Assembly: GCA_028023455.1 (NCBI GenBank)
Contig: JAQFVV010000185.1
Coordinates: 498,001-562,000 of the forward strand
Origin: Epiperipatus broadwayi
Lineage: Eukaryota > Onychophora > Udeonychophora > Euonychophora > Peripatidae
DNA: 64,000 nt
Direction: 5' to 3'
Shown here one piece after another: positions 38,517 through 50,895 of the stretch. The position numbers and the translations under genes were made by a program. Each line of letters opens with the position of its first letter. Positions within the stretch are counted from its first letter, which is position 1. The notes under the pieces are model-generated. The model did no database searches. It was given only the letters and a program-made list of their open reading frames with translations, and was not told the origin of the DNA.

Positions 38517-40946
38517 ATTAAATTTATAATAATTCTATTTTTTCATACTTAAAAAAGGTAAAGCAGTCTTAAATAACTAACTGCAAAAAATATTATTTAA
38601 ATATATCTCAACTTTAAGGACGGTATTAATAAGATAATTTGTGAGAGTATAAATAACTTTCCTTTATTATTCTAACATTTAGACAATAATGTTCAGATAT
38701 CTTGAAAAATCTAAATTTGGTAATAAATTTTTAGATATCTAAAACACTTTCAACTTCTACTTGCATCTAAATCTTATGTCCTGGATAAAACTAACCACTA
38801 TCCAAACCTATTTGTCATTTTGAGAAGATTAGGTTTTAATTATGCATCTGAAATTGAGAATCACATTGAAATTAAACAATAGAGGAAATCCTAAAACTAT
38901 TTATTTGAGGAATACATATGTGAAAAAAATGACATAAGTAATTTCAGTAATAGATTGTTTATTGAATATCAGTAATATTGCATGAAATAAATTCAAACTA
39001 AAATATAATGAGCAAGTGCTATGTCTATTTTTGCTACAACTATCAATATTACTATTAAAATTACCATTGCCACAACTTGGCAAGAACAACAGGTTCACAG
39101 GTGCATGGCTCAAATCAAAGTATAATAATACTTTCAAATTTTAAATTTTGATGGAATGCTAAACCACTTCAAATGGGATCAGGCTCATCTTTGCATTATT
39201 CAGCAGTTTAACAATTGGTTATTGACAAACTCTGTATATCCAAATTTGATTGACTGAATTACAAAATAATCAACACAGATGACACAAATTAATATTTACA
39301 ATTGTCATAGTTTATGCTATTTCTGCAGCTGAAAATATTATTGATATTGTTTATTATTTTATGTTATTGTATTATTATGTTTCCCAGTATGTCTGCTATT
39401 ATAAATCTAAAGTTGCAATGTTGAAATAAAGCTGTATCATTTATTTTATATAAAAGAATGATTTTGAGTTTTATTTGAGATTTATTAATTTTATTTTTCT
39501 CTATTTTTAGTACATCAGTTCTACAAGCTAGCAGATATGAAAGTATTAAATTACTGGTAATTTCAATTGAAAAAATATATTTTGGATTCAATAAAATTCC
39601 TTTTGTTCAAAATTATATTTGGTATATAATTAATTGTAAGTTAAATTAATCCTGAGAACTAATTAGTAACATACTACAGTCAATGCTCTATATTATTAAG
39701 TTTGTCTTATTTAGTTAGCTGTGGTAATAGTATATTTTAGTATATTCATTTTGAGGCAGTTTATTTTATCTTAATATATGTATAACACGTTATTAAATAG
39801 GTATTATACTTCTTATCTGTATTATATTTATGTTGAGTTGAATGATGGAAGATATTTTCTTTCTTCTTGCATGGCACATACATTTTATTATAGTTGACAA
39901 GTTACTATGAAACCTGATTAATTTATGGGTGCCTCATAGGTATATCTTATCCAAATCTTTACTTTATTACTAATATAGTCTATTCCATTATAAATGGTGC
40001 AATTTATAGATTGAATTTATAAATAATTTAAGAGATAACATATTCCATTATAAATGTTGTGTCATCATGAGTCTTAGTGAATTAATGATTGTTGATTACA
40101 TATAGAGTTTCAAATTGGATTTTTCATTATAAATGCTGCTCAATAATTTAGGCCACATCATTTTTTTTACTTATGGTCTATATGACATGCTACATTTATT
40201 ATTCACTGTTTATTGATCTTTCTTCATTTATATTGATTTACATATTTACCATTACAATTGGCCTACCAACATTTAGGGACAATTGTCATTTAATTAAAAA
40301 TGGATCTTGATAATGATGAGTAAACATTTAGTCCTTTATAAAAATACTTATATCAGGTAACCTGATTATGTTTTCTGGTCAGTGTACACCAAATCCTATT
40401 TCAGAGAATCTCATTTAACATTTATTTATAATGATTTATTTGAATATATGGGATTTGAACTTTATTATGTCACATTCAAGGTTCCACTTATATGAAAAAC
40501 TACATATAAATATTTTACCCTCTGACATCATCATCACAATTGTCATGGTAACAATCCCACTCTTCTCAGCTCAAAACATGAATGCTTAGGATCATAATAT
40601 GTAGTCCTTAGAAGTGAGACTACTGAGAAAATAACACCCAGATAATGAAATAAGTTATAAAACTAATATTTATTTATTCTAGACACTGAATTTTTTCAAA
40701 ACATTACTTGTAGACATTATTATTTGATGATTAAAAATAATAAATTAATATCATCATAAAAAGTATCAAAGTTTAATTATAAATATATAGATACATTTGA
40801 TTAACATATGTATCTCACATGGTACATTAATAAATTTGTTAATAATAAATGGGAAACATTTAAATAATTCAAATAATGTAAACATTCTAAAAAAATACCA
40901 TTATTAAAATATACATATATATTTTAAGTAAGCTTTTTACACATCT
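38515..40946. other. AT-rich stretch without recognisable features
   Basis: Nothing is recognised. The recurring phrase ttccattataaatg near 39.98-40.13 kb may be a weak local repeat. Confidence 0.5.
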
Positions 40947-43053
40947 AAATCTTGTGGAAGGAAATGAATCTTCACACATGCATTATTGGATTAATATATT
41001 AAATTTACACTCATTCACCCATCAATAATTGTTTTAAAAGCATAAGCAAATCACTTATGCTTAAAATTTATTCTTATATAAACCATTACTTATTAACCAG
41101 GCTTAAATCAGTACTTGATCTTATTATGATTTTGATATTTCAATTGACAAATTATTTGTACAAATTTAGTTTATATATTGTAGAAAAGAAAAAGTTTTTC
41201 ATTTTTAATTATATACAATTTTGAAATATATTAGTCTGAACATAAATTTTTTATATATGTAAATATTGTGGATGGCAAAATATTTTTACACATATTGGAT
41301 TGATATATTAAATTTCCTTCCACAAGATATATATTGTAACGTTTTTCGTTTTACTTGGCCTTTACACGCTAATATAAACTGCGCGTGAGTTGATCAAGCT
41401 ATATCAAAAAAGAAGAAAGTTATATTTCTATTCTAAAAACATAGCTATATTTCCTGATCAACTCGGCCTATTAATTGTTGAGAATTGTGCTATTGACGAA
41501 ATCAGCTTTTAATTTATTTAGTCTGGGCACCAGAATTCCTAAGAATTCACTGAAATCATCATATAACATCTCGCAAATATAAAAAAAATACTTTTAAACT
41601 AATCGGTATTACATCATACCGTTACGAGAATTAATTTGTTAAGATTATTATTCCTGGGCTTATTCAAACATATTGGCAAAGGTAAATTACATTTTTAAAT
41701 CTTATTAAACTACTAATAGATTTAATAATAAAAAATAATAACTATTATTAATAATACACAAATGAAAATTGGTATTAGAAATATTTTTATTCTAATAGAC
41801 TAAAAAAATATTTGAAATAAATTACTTATCAAGTTAATTAGAGAGAACACCACTCAGACGTGAATCAATCAATAAAAGAACAATTTTACGATTACTGTTC
41901 ATATCTAAATTTCTTCTAGAAATTTTCTTAAAAAATGAATGTCTCTTGTACAAGAAATTTAATGTCTCTATCGGGATTCTATTATAAGCTTATTTTTAAG
42001 AATTGTTTGCAAACGTTACTTTTGTCACAATCAGGATAATGAAGCATAACTTACCGGTAAGTTTTGGGAATTCAGTAGTAGATAACTATGCATAGTTTTT
42101 TTGGGTAGAATGAGCTCGGCCTTTTGGTTATTATTTGATCTTGTGGTCCATTCTCCTAGTCGGTCATGAAAGCTTTTCTGGTATACATCTTCAGGCATGA
42201 TGTTTTCAGAAGCTCCGGTTCACTCAGACATGCCGAATTACTTCAGTGTAGAGCGATCTTGGATATATTATTGTTATCCAAGACCAACTAGAGAAACCAA
42301 CGAACAAGATGTCCTTCAAACTGATCTCTGCCTTTTATACTCTCTAGAGGCCCAGTTTTCCGACTTCTGCGCATATCTTTTGTTTGTCCAAATATCCGTT
42401 GATAATCTTATATATTCTTTATAAAATTTATGTTACAAAGTCTCTATTTTTTTCAGCATAATTCTGCCATCTTTAATTAGTTGAAATATTTTTACTTTCT
42501 CTTATCTAGATTGGTAATTTGTGTCTTTTGTTCTCTCCAATTCTAACTTTTATTTCTAATTACATAAAAAAAAAATGAAAGAATAATTTAACTTTCATTG
42601 TACGTTATTTTTTTTTAAAAAAAAATTAGTCAAAAAAAAATCTAAATTTACTTTTATTTTTTAGCTTCTACCAAATGCCAATATATTTGCAACGTATATA
42701 AATAAACGTTACAATATATATATATATATATATATATCATAAAATTATTTATGTACATATGATCAGACTAATATAATTCAAAGTTATAGGCAGTTAAAAA
42801 TGAGAAACTATCCCTTTCCTATAATTTATAAAGTAAATTTGTACAAATAATTTGTCAATTAAAATATCAGGCTCATAATATAATCAAGTCCTGATTTAAG
42901 CATGGTTAATGGGTGTTGGTTTATATAAGAATAATCTCTAAGCATAGTAATTCCCTTATGTTTTTAAAACACTTATTAATGGGTGAGTGCATGTATATTT
43001 AATATATTAATCCCATAGCACATGCATGAAGATTCATTTCCTTCCACAAGATT
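40947..43053. repeat. Old inverted repeat split by an insertion
   Basis: The left arm (40947-41334) and right arm (about 42714-43053) are diverged reverse complements. For example, aaatcttgtggaaggaaatg on the left mirrors catttccttccacaagattt on the right. The left arm also contains a second, partial unit (41258-41320 resembles 40947-41005), so the arms were tandem units like those of the ribozyme-repeat families. I could not fold a hammerhead here. A candidate LTR sits at the centre. Confidence 0.7.
41335..42713. mobile_element. Candidate solo LTR
   Basis: The segment starts TGTAACG and ends CGTTACA, the TG...CA inverted termini usual for long terminal repeats. It is bounded by ATATAT on both sides, which could be a short duplication or simply TA repeat. 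Its composition is less AT-rich than the flanks. It contains gccttttatactctctagag near 42335, which might be a promoter element. No internal retroviral-type genes are adjacent, so a solo LTR of about 1.38 kb is the simplest reading. A DNA transposon with short terminal repeats is an alternative. The 75-codon open frame inside is not convincing. Confidence 0.55.
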
Positions 43054-45611
43054 TTTCATGTATATAAATCACTAAATCATTTATTTACATATGAATATAT
43101 CTACATATTCTAATGGCAGTTTAACTCAAGCCAATTGACTAAATTTATTGCAGGTGGATTAATTTTGATGGGGATTATTATAAAGTTCATATTGATTGAT
43201 TTTAGTATCATTTTTTTGGTTCTCATTAATCTACTTGAATATTCAGGCTATATAACTACAGGTGATTGGAAAGAACAGTTTTCTTATCCCTGGGCTTATT
43301 TTAGGTTTTATTCAAAGCTGGAAAGGTCACATTATTTGGGCAACACTTCAGATAAGCTTACCCAATCATGTTTGTTGTTCTCATTTCAAATAATTTCACC
43401 ATTCTGGCTGGATTTTATATTGGTACTAAAAAAAATTTTAACAGCTGTTTTCTTAGCCAATCTAGAATGGTTCAAATCTAAAACTGGATTATTTTTTTGA
43501 TTTATACAATACTGATTGGCTTGGCTTTCCAGAAATGTCGTGTATCTTTCCTCTTCTTTCCTTTTTATAGTTTTTTGTTCAAGCAAGAATATTTTTTCCT
43601 AGCTCACCTTTACTTGTTTTTATTCATATCATTAAATCTTGTTTTCCATGTTTTTCTCTCTTAATTACCCTTTAATTATAGTTTTAATTGAATTTAGCTT
43701 TAATTAAACCTTACCATTTGTCTTATTTAGCTATTTTTTGTTTTTTAGTCTTCTGTTTTTTTCTGATAGAATTTAATTGAATTATTAAGCCAAATTATAA
43801 AATATATAATTTTTTTTTTTTTTTACAACTCAGCGCATAGTAGGCACATGCAAAGCTTTACAAAAAGTTTTGCAATTTTTTTAATTCTCTCTTTATGAAA
43901 ACACGTTATTATAATTATATAATTATCTAAATATAATTGAAATTATTTATTTATATAGATATGTGATATTAATCAAGAGAATATTTTTGTTATATTAATT
44001 TTGTTTTATTTTATTATAATTTTCATTTTATTTGGGAATATTTAGTAAATCCCCCATTTTAAGCATATTTGATTGATGAAGCTTGTAATGCACAACTTGA
44101 CTAGATCTGGCAAAGCTTATAACACTATAATATATTTGTATTTATGTCTATGGTCATACATGTACCGCATGAATATTTGTATATGTATATAGATGAATAT
44201 ATACACATACATACATACTACACATATTATACTTTTATTATTTTATTTTGCTTTTATTGATGAAAAATTTTCTAAAACAAACCGATGGGCTGAAAAATGT
44301 CACCTAAATTATTTGAATAGTGTTTTTTTCCTTATTTTCTGGAGTAAAATGAATTTATTAGAAATAATAACAAACTCCAACATTTGTCAAACTTACTTTT
44401 AAGCAAGTATTTCCAGGTATTTTAAATTTCTAAATATAGAAATGCAATTTAATTTATGTCAATGAGTGATATGACATCACATTGCTCAGTACATGAAATT
44501 AAAATTTAAACAAATGAAGTTTCTGTCACAATATTTGGCAATTATGAAAATGGCATATCACATTATTATTTTAAAATTTAAAATACATAGAAATTTATTT
44601 TAATTTTTAAATTTTAACAGACTTATCACTCAATGTAAAGAATCTTTTTTCTGTATTGTAATTTGACTGTTAAATGATATAATGTTTTGTTAATGAGTGG
44701 AAGAAAAGTATTTTATTAATAAATATGAGTTTTATGTATATGCAGCTTACATAAATTAATGGTTGGGTGATTTAAAATAAGAAATGGCTCTATTACATTA
44801 CATAGTATTATGATCAAGTGTATTTTTAATGCTTAATCACACTGTTTTTTTATGAAACTTTAAGAATTGTAAAATCTGTTTCTCAGCACAGACTTTTTAT
44901 GCATATATATATATATACACACACAAAAACTAGCAAAGATTATAGCTTTTCATTTGAATAATTGAGTTATAAAGTATTATATAACTTGATTGAAATAAGC
45001 CAAATGTTTTTAAAATTCTGAGCTTTCTTAATGTACATTACTTTAAATGAAATTTGCTAGAGAGGATAACTGAAACAACATCGTCTTTTAGGAAATATCT
45101 TGTTTAAAATGAGTGACAGATTCAAGAATACATTTAGAATATTTGAGTGACTATGTTTTTTTTAAAAAAAAAATAGAAAGATATTTAAAAGATTTCTTTC
45201 GCTCTTAACTATCATAAAAGAAAATAGTTGATAGTATTTTCTTTTCTAAACTTTATCATTCTTACATAACAACTTCATCATTTCTCATAAATAGCCTTAC
45301 AATAACTTTATAGAATAAAATTAGATTGCTTTTTTTTTTTTTGCAATAATTAGAAAAAAAAAATCAATTTTTTTTTTATCCCTCAAATTTCAGTTTAATG
45401 TGATGTTTAATAATTTTTTATTATTATTAATTATTTTCTTATTTTGGTCCAATTTATTTTGATTTATGTTTTTTAAAACTTAATGCTATTGGGGATTGTA
45501 AAATTTTTATTTATTTTTTAAATGCTCTTTAATATGGTTTTTCTACCACTTTATAGTAAATATATGAATCAAAATCATAAGTTAAACAGTTCAACATATA
45601 TATATATATAT
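43054..45611. other. AT-rich stretch, one unassigned open frame
   Basis: A 121-codon plus-strand frame (43135-43500) begins at TTG and is rich in hydrophobic residues. I recognise no motif, and a non-ATG start in non-coding AT-rich DNA argues against a gene. The rest is featureless. Confidence 0.5.
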
Positions 45612-45689
45612 GTTAAAACGAAGATTTGCACGGGTTAAATATATAAAATACATATTTTGCGGGTTCATCCGTGTTAAAAACTTTTAATA

Positions 45690-45740
45690 TCAATATACTG
45701 ACGTTTCGACTTGGTCACACAAGCCATCCACAGAGTTATA
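45690..45740 (-). ncRNA. Hammerhead-like motif at PLE 3' end, copy 1
   Basis: On the minus strand, CTGTGGAT, then a stem (GGCTTG, loop, CAAGTC) and GAAACGTC occupy the positions of a hammerhead core, stem II and cleavage box. The first box differs from CTGATGA at essential positions, so this is probably a ribozyme relic or a variant. Its position at the PLE repeat end is where hammerheads are known in PLEs. Confidence 0.5.
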
Positions 45741-45827
45741 AAAAGGTAGAAAGACGGTTGTAGAGGCGCTACAATCACTGGTTTGAATAAAACATTAAAA
45801 ATCCCACCAATAGCAAAAATGTTAAAT

Positions 45828-48203
45828 TTAAGAATGTTTTTTAAAGAAATCTTTCCAAATAGGAGGAAGTTTGCACGTATCATCTCGCTTATTGATACAA
45901 TCTGGCCTTTTAAGTATCTCAATGGCTTCTCTGATTTTGCATTGGTAGAGATTATCACATCTGGATATGATCCTGGTACTAGAAAAATCTATTTTATGAC
46001 CTGAATCTATAGTATGGAGTGAGAGTGCTGATGATGATGAGTGTTGTTTAACTGCATTAGCATGCTCATCTCTCCTAACACTGATGCGACGATTACTCAT
46101 ACCTATGTAAGAAGCTTTACAATTTTTACATGAGATTTGATAGACACCATGAGATTCAAGAGGGATTGAATCCTTAGGCTTGGTTATTATATTGCTGATC
46201 TTTTGATGAAGATCGGAAGATGCTGTATCTATATTATAGCGTTTTAATATACGTCCGATACTGTCTGTAGTTCCTTTTACATATGGAACACAAATCCTAA
46301 TAGCTGACTTATCATCTTTTTGTTTCCTATTTTGTCTATTTTGGGCTTGAAATAAGGCTTTTTTTATAAATTTGTAATTATAACTATTTGCTAATAAAAC
46401 ACTATTAATATGATTTATTTCTTCTTTCAGATGTGTGTCATCTGAAAGGTTAATTGCTCTATTTAAAAGAGTTTTGGCTACAGAAACTATCTGAGTTGGG
46501 TGATGATGAGAATGGAAATGTAAATATCTGTCTGTGTGTGTATCCTTTCTGTAAATAGAAAAAGATAAACTATTTGGTGTTCTGGTGACTAGAACATCAA
46601 GAAAAGGGAGTTTTCCATCAGACTCTGTCTCCATTGTAAATTTAATATGAGGATGCATATTATTTAAATGTAAGAAAAAATCATCTAATGTATTTTTTCC
46701 ATGTTGCCATATGACAAAAGTGTCATCTATGTATCTGAGCCAAATGAGAGGTTTTAAAGATGATGATTCTAAAGCACGAGTTTCTATATATTCCATGAAT
46801 AAATCAGCTATTACTCCTGAGATAGGTGAGCCCATAGGAGTACCAAAAACTTGTCTGTAATGCTGTCCATTGTATACAAAATATGTATTTAAGAGACAAT
46901 GTTTAATCAAAGCAATAATATGGTCTGGTAAATTGCAACGTTGTGAGATTATATTTAAAGCTTCATCAATTGGAATGTTTGTAAACAAAGACACGACATC
47001 AAAACTGACCAGAATGTCACTAGCATTAATTTTTAAACTTTTTAAAACAGAAATAAAATGAAGAGAGTTTTTAATATATGATTTAATAGATGGGATTGTA
47101 GGTTTAATGAAATCCGATAAGTATCTAGCTAAAATATGAGTTGGAGAACCTATTGCACTTACTATTGGACGAAGAGGGGTATCTGGTTTGTGAATTTTTG
47201 GAAGTCCATAAAATTTTGGACAGACACAAGATTTTTCACGAGGGATTATTTTATTTTTTATCTCTGTTTCAATAGGTGATTTATTAATAATAGCTTTTGT
47301 TGTTTTTTCCAAATATGTAGTATGATCTCTTTTTGATAGTTTATAAGTTTTATCACTAAGCAGATCTAAAATTTTATTATGGTAAATGTCACGATCCATT
47401 ACAACTGTGGCATTACCTTTATCAGCTGGAAGTACAACAATTGATTTGTCCGATTTTATATTATTTAATGCTTGTCTTTCTTTCTTTGAAAAATTATTTT
47501 TAGGAAGCTTAGCTTTTTTTAAAATATTACAAATCTCAGCTCTAGCTAAATCAGCCGATGTAGAATCAATTTTATCAAGAGCTGATTCAACATTACAGAC
47601 AATTTTCTCAAAAGGTATCCGGGAAGGTGTTAAAGCAAAATTGAAACCTTTTTCTAAAACCGAAATTTCATCTGTAGAGAGGGCTTTCTTAGATAAATTG
47701 TAAACGGTTTTTTGATTTGGATACATAATGTTTGGGGATTGTGTTCTAATTAGCATTTGCAATTTTTTCTTTTGCTTTGCTGTTACCAATTCCGAATCTT
47801 TAAACGATCGAAAACTTGCAATACGATCAAAACTAGTCCACAGTAAAGGATGTATTTTATTACTAAGGAATAAACATAAATGTAGCAATACTTTATCAAT
47901 TTTGTCTAAATTTTTCCGAGTTTCTTTAATAAAAGAGTTTAAAATAATATTGCTGGTTTTCCTTAGAATTTTACTAACATTATAATTGTTCTTGTGAAAC
48001 ACAATTTTACAGCAAGTGGGTATAACGTTGTGATTTTTGCACGCTAACAAAAAAGATAAATTACAAAGTAACTTACATTTCTTACTCCACGTTCTTTCAA
48101 ATATACGAAGCTGTTTAAAAATTTCCTCCCCGTAGAGGTTAGTAATGTTAAAACGAAGATTTGCACGGGTTAAATATATAAAATACATATTTTGCGGGTT
48201 CAT
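45828..48203 (-). CDS. Penelope-like reverse transcriptase with GIY-YIG endonuclease (791 aa, intact)
   Basis: This frame encodes the single protein of a PLE. It copies element RNA into DNA at a target nicked by its own endonuclease. An N-terminal basic region (about 1-150) precedes the RT. RT motifs are ADKG (260-263), FYGLPKIHK (331-339), catalytic FDVVSLFTNIP (401-411), GTPMGSPISG (454-463) and the active-site YIDD (491-494). The C-terminal GIY-YIG domain spans about 683-780, with GVY (686-688), a CxxC pair (692, 695), SYIG (698-701), an EH at 713-714, the catalytic E759 region and NKRD (771-774). The length is usual for endonuclease-bearing PLEs. No stop interrupts it. The chosen ATG lies inside the 3' tail of the neighbouring tandem copy, so translation may use a later ATG, or the tandem arrangement may supply the leader. 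Likely functional. Confidence 0.92.
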   Translation of the reverse strand: MNPQNMYFIYLTRANLRFNITNLYGEEIFKQLRIFERTWSKKCKLLCNLSFLLACKNHNVIPTCCKIVFHKNNYNVSKILRKTSNIILNSFIKETRKNLDKIDKVLLHLCLFLSNKIHPLLWTSFDRIASFRSFKDSELVTAKQKKKLQMLIRTQSPNIMYPNQKTVYNLSKKALSTDEISVLEKGFNFALTPSRIPFEKIVCNVESALDKIDSTSADLARAEICNILKKAKLPKNNFSKKERQALNNIKSDKSIVVLPADKGNATVVMDRDIYHNKILDLLSDKTYKLSKRDHTTYLEKTTKAIINKSPIETEIKNKIIPREKSCVCPKFYGLPKIHKPDTPLRPIVSAIGSPTHILARYLSDFIKPTIPSIKSYIKNSLHFISVLKSLKINASDILVSFDVVSLFTNIPIDEALNIISQRCNLPDHIIALIKHCLLNTYFVYNGQHYRQVFGTPMGSPISGVIADLFMEYIETRALESSSLKPLIWLRYIDDTFVIWQHGKNTLDDFFLHLNNMHPHIKFTMETESDGKLPFLDVLVTRTPNSLSFSIYRKDTHTDRYLHFHSHHHPTQIVSVAKTLLNRAINLSDDTHLKEEINHINSVLLANSYNYKFIKKALFQAQNRQNRKQKDDKSAIRICVPYVKGTTDSIGRILKRYNIDTASSDLHQKISNIITKPKDSIPLESHGVYQISCKNCKASYIGMSNRRISVRRDEHANAVKQHSSSSALSLHTIDSGHKIDFSSTRIISRCDNLYQCKIREAIEILKRPDCINKRDDTCKLPPIWKDFFKKHS

Positions 48204-48224
48204 CCGTGTTAAAAACTTTTAATA

Positions 48225-48275
48225 TCAATATACTGACGTTTCGACTTGGTCACACAAGCCATCCACAGAGTTATA
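48225..48275 (-). ncRNA. Hammerhead-like motif at PLE 3' end, copy 2
   Basis: Identical in form to the motif at 45690-45740, one period (2535 bp) away. Confidence 0.5.
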
Positions 48276-48362
48276 AAAAGGTAGAAAGACGGTTGTAGAG
48301 GCGCTACAATCACTGGTTTGAATAAAACATTAAAAATCCCACCAATAGCAAAAATGTTAAAT

Positions 48363-50296
48363 TTAAGAATGTTTTTTAAAGAAATCTTTCCAAATAGGAG
48401 GAAGTTTGCACGTATCATCTCGCTTATTGATACAATCTGGCCTTTTAAGTATCTCAATGGCTTCTCTGATTTTGCATTGGTAGAGATTATCACATCTGGA
48501 TATGATCCTGGTACTAGAAAAATCTATTTTATGACCTGAATCTATAGTATGGAGTGAGAGTGCTGATGATGATGAGTGTTGTTTAACTGCATTAGCATGC
48601 TCATCTCTCCTAACACTGATGCGACGATTACTCATACCTATGTAAGAAGCTTTACAATTTTTACATGAGATTTGATAGACACCATGAGATTCAAGAGGGA
48701 TTGAATCCTTAGGCTTGGTTATTATATTGCTGATCTTTTGATGAGCAGAAAATGCTGTATCTATATTATAGCGTTTTAATATACGTCCAATACTGTCTGT
48801 AGTTCCTTTTACATATGGAACACAAATCCTAATAGCTGACTTATCATCTTTTTGTTTCCTATTTTGTCTATTTTGGGCTTGAAATAAGGCTTTTTTTATA
48901 AATTTGTAATTATAACTATTTGCTAATAAAACACTATTAATATGATTTATTTCTTCTTTCAGATGTGTGTCATCTGAAAGGTTAATTGCTCTATTTAAAA
49001 GAGTTTTGGCTACAGAAACTATCTGAGTTGGGTGATGATGAGAATGGAAATGTAAATATCTGTCTGTGTGTGTATCCTTTCTGTAAATAGAAAAAGATAA
49101 ACTATTTGGTGTTCTGGTGACTAGAACATCAAGAAAAGGGAGTTTTCCATCAGACTCTGTCTCCATTGTAAATTTAATATGAGGATGCATATTATTTAAA
49201 TGTAAGAAAAAATCATCTAATGTATTTTTTCCATGTTGCCATATGACAAAAGTGTCATCTATGTATCTGAGCCAAATGAGAGGTTTTAAAGATGATGATT
49301 CTAAAGCACGAGTTTCTATATATTCCATGAATAAATCAGCTATTACTCCTGAGATAGGTGAGCCCATAGGAGTACCAAAAACTTGTCTGTAATGCTGTCC
49401 ATTGTATACAAAATATGTATTTAAGAGACAATGTTTAATCAAAGCAATAATATGGTCTGGTAAATTGCAACGTTGTGAGATTATATTTAAAGCTTCATCA
49501 ATTGGAATGTTTGTAAACAAAGACACGACATCAAAACTGACCAGAATGTCACTAGCATTAATTTTTAAACTTTTTAAAACAGAAATAAAATGAAGAGAGT
49601 TTTTAATATATGATTTAATAGATGGGATTGTAGGTTTAATGAAATCCGATAAGTATCTAGCTAAAATATGAGTTGGAGAACCTATTGCACTTACTATTGG
49701 ACGAAGAGGGGTATCTGGTTTGTGAATTTTTGGAAGTCCATAAAATTTTGGACAGACACAAGATTTTTCACGAGGGATTATTTTATTTTTTATCTCTGTT
49801 TCAATAGGTGATTTATTAATAATAGCTTTTGTTGTTTTTTCCAAATATGTAGTATGATCTCTTTTTGATAGTTTATAAGTTTTATCACTAAGCAGATCTA
49901 AAATTTTATTATGGTAAATGTCACGATCCATTACAACTGTGGCATTACCTTTATCAGCTGGAAGTACAACAATTGATTTGTCCGATTTTATATTATTTAA
50001 TGCTTGTCTTTCTTTCTTTGAAAAATTATTTTTAGGAAGCTTAGCTTTTTTTAAAATATTACAAATCTCAGCTCTAGCTAAATCAGCCAATGTAGAATCA
50101 ATTTTATCAAGAGCTGATTCAACATTACAGACAATTTTCTCAAAAGGTATCCGGGAAGGTGTTAAAGCAAAATTGAAACCTTTTTCTAAAACCGAAATTT
50201 CATCTGTAGAGAGGGCTTTCTTAGATAAATTGTAAACGGTTTTTGATTTGGATACATAATGTTTGGGGATTGTGTTCTAATTAGCATTTGCAATTT
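48363..50296 (-). pseudogene. Second PLE copy, 5'-truncated with a frameshift
   Basis: The frame is nearly identical to residues about 150-791 of the neighbouring intact copy and keeps all RT and GIY-YIG motifs. It differs by a serine-to-leucine change before ADLARAE and by the AFSAHQ variant. One base is missing in a T run near 50240, which shifts the frame. The copy ends near 50297 where the inverted third copy begins, so the N-terminal region is missing. The first ATG-independent open stretch continues upstream of 50090. It is not translatable as a whole. Confidence 0.88.
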
Positions 50297-50761
50297 TTTT
50301 GTATTCCATATGTAAAAGGAACTACAGACAGTATCGGACGTATATTAAAACGCTATAATATAGATACAGCATTTTCTGCTCATCAAAAGATCAGCAATAT
50401 AATAACCAAGCCTAAGGATTCAATCCCTCTTGAATCTCATGGTGTCTATCAAATCTCATGTAAAAATTGTAAAGCTTCTTACATAGGTATGAGTAATCGT
50501 CGCATCAGTGTTAGGAGAGATGAGCATGCTAATGCAGTTAAACAACACTCATCATCATCAGCACTCTCACTCCATACTATAGATTCAGGTCATAAAATAG
50601 ATTTTTCTAGTACCAGGATCATATCCAGATGTGATAATCTCTACCAATGCAAAATCAGAGAAGCCATTGAGATACTTAAAAGGCCAGATTGTATCAATAA
50701 GCGAGATGATACATGCAAACTTCCTCCTATTTGGAAAGATTTCTTTAAAAAACATTCTTAA
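50297..50761 (+). pseudogene. Inverted PLE fragment encoding only the GIY-YIG domain
   Basis: The open frame starts at the linker (CIPYVKGTTDSIGRILKRYN) and runs through the whole GIY-YIG domain to the natural stop. It matches copy 2 almost exactly. It lacks the RT and is joined head to head with copy 2. The sequence could encode a free endonuclease domain of about 150 residues if expressed, but it is most simply a truncated cDNA. Confidence 0.88.
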
Positions 50762-50844
50762 ATTTAACATTTTTGCTATTGGTGGGATTTTTAATGTTTT
50801 ATTCAAACCAGTGATTGTAGCGCCTCTACAACCGTCTTTCTACC

Positions 50845-50895
50845 TTTTTATAACTCTGTGGATGGCTTGTGTGACCAAGTCGAAATGTCAGTATA
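50845..50895 (+). ncRNA. Hammerhead-like motif at PLE 3' end, inverted copy
   Basis: Same motif on the plus strand, but the cleavage box reads GAAATGTC. Confidence 0.45.

Noticed and set aside
43135-43500. 121-codon open frame with hydrophobic residues
   Set aside because: It starts at TTG, has no recognisable domain and lies in non-coding AT-rich DNA between mobile elements.
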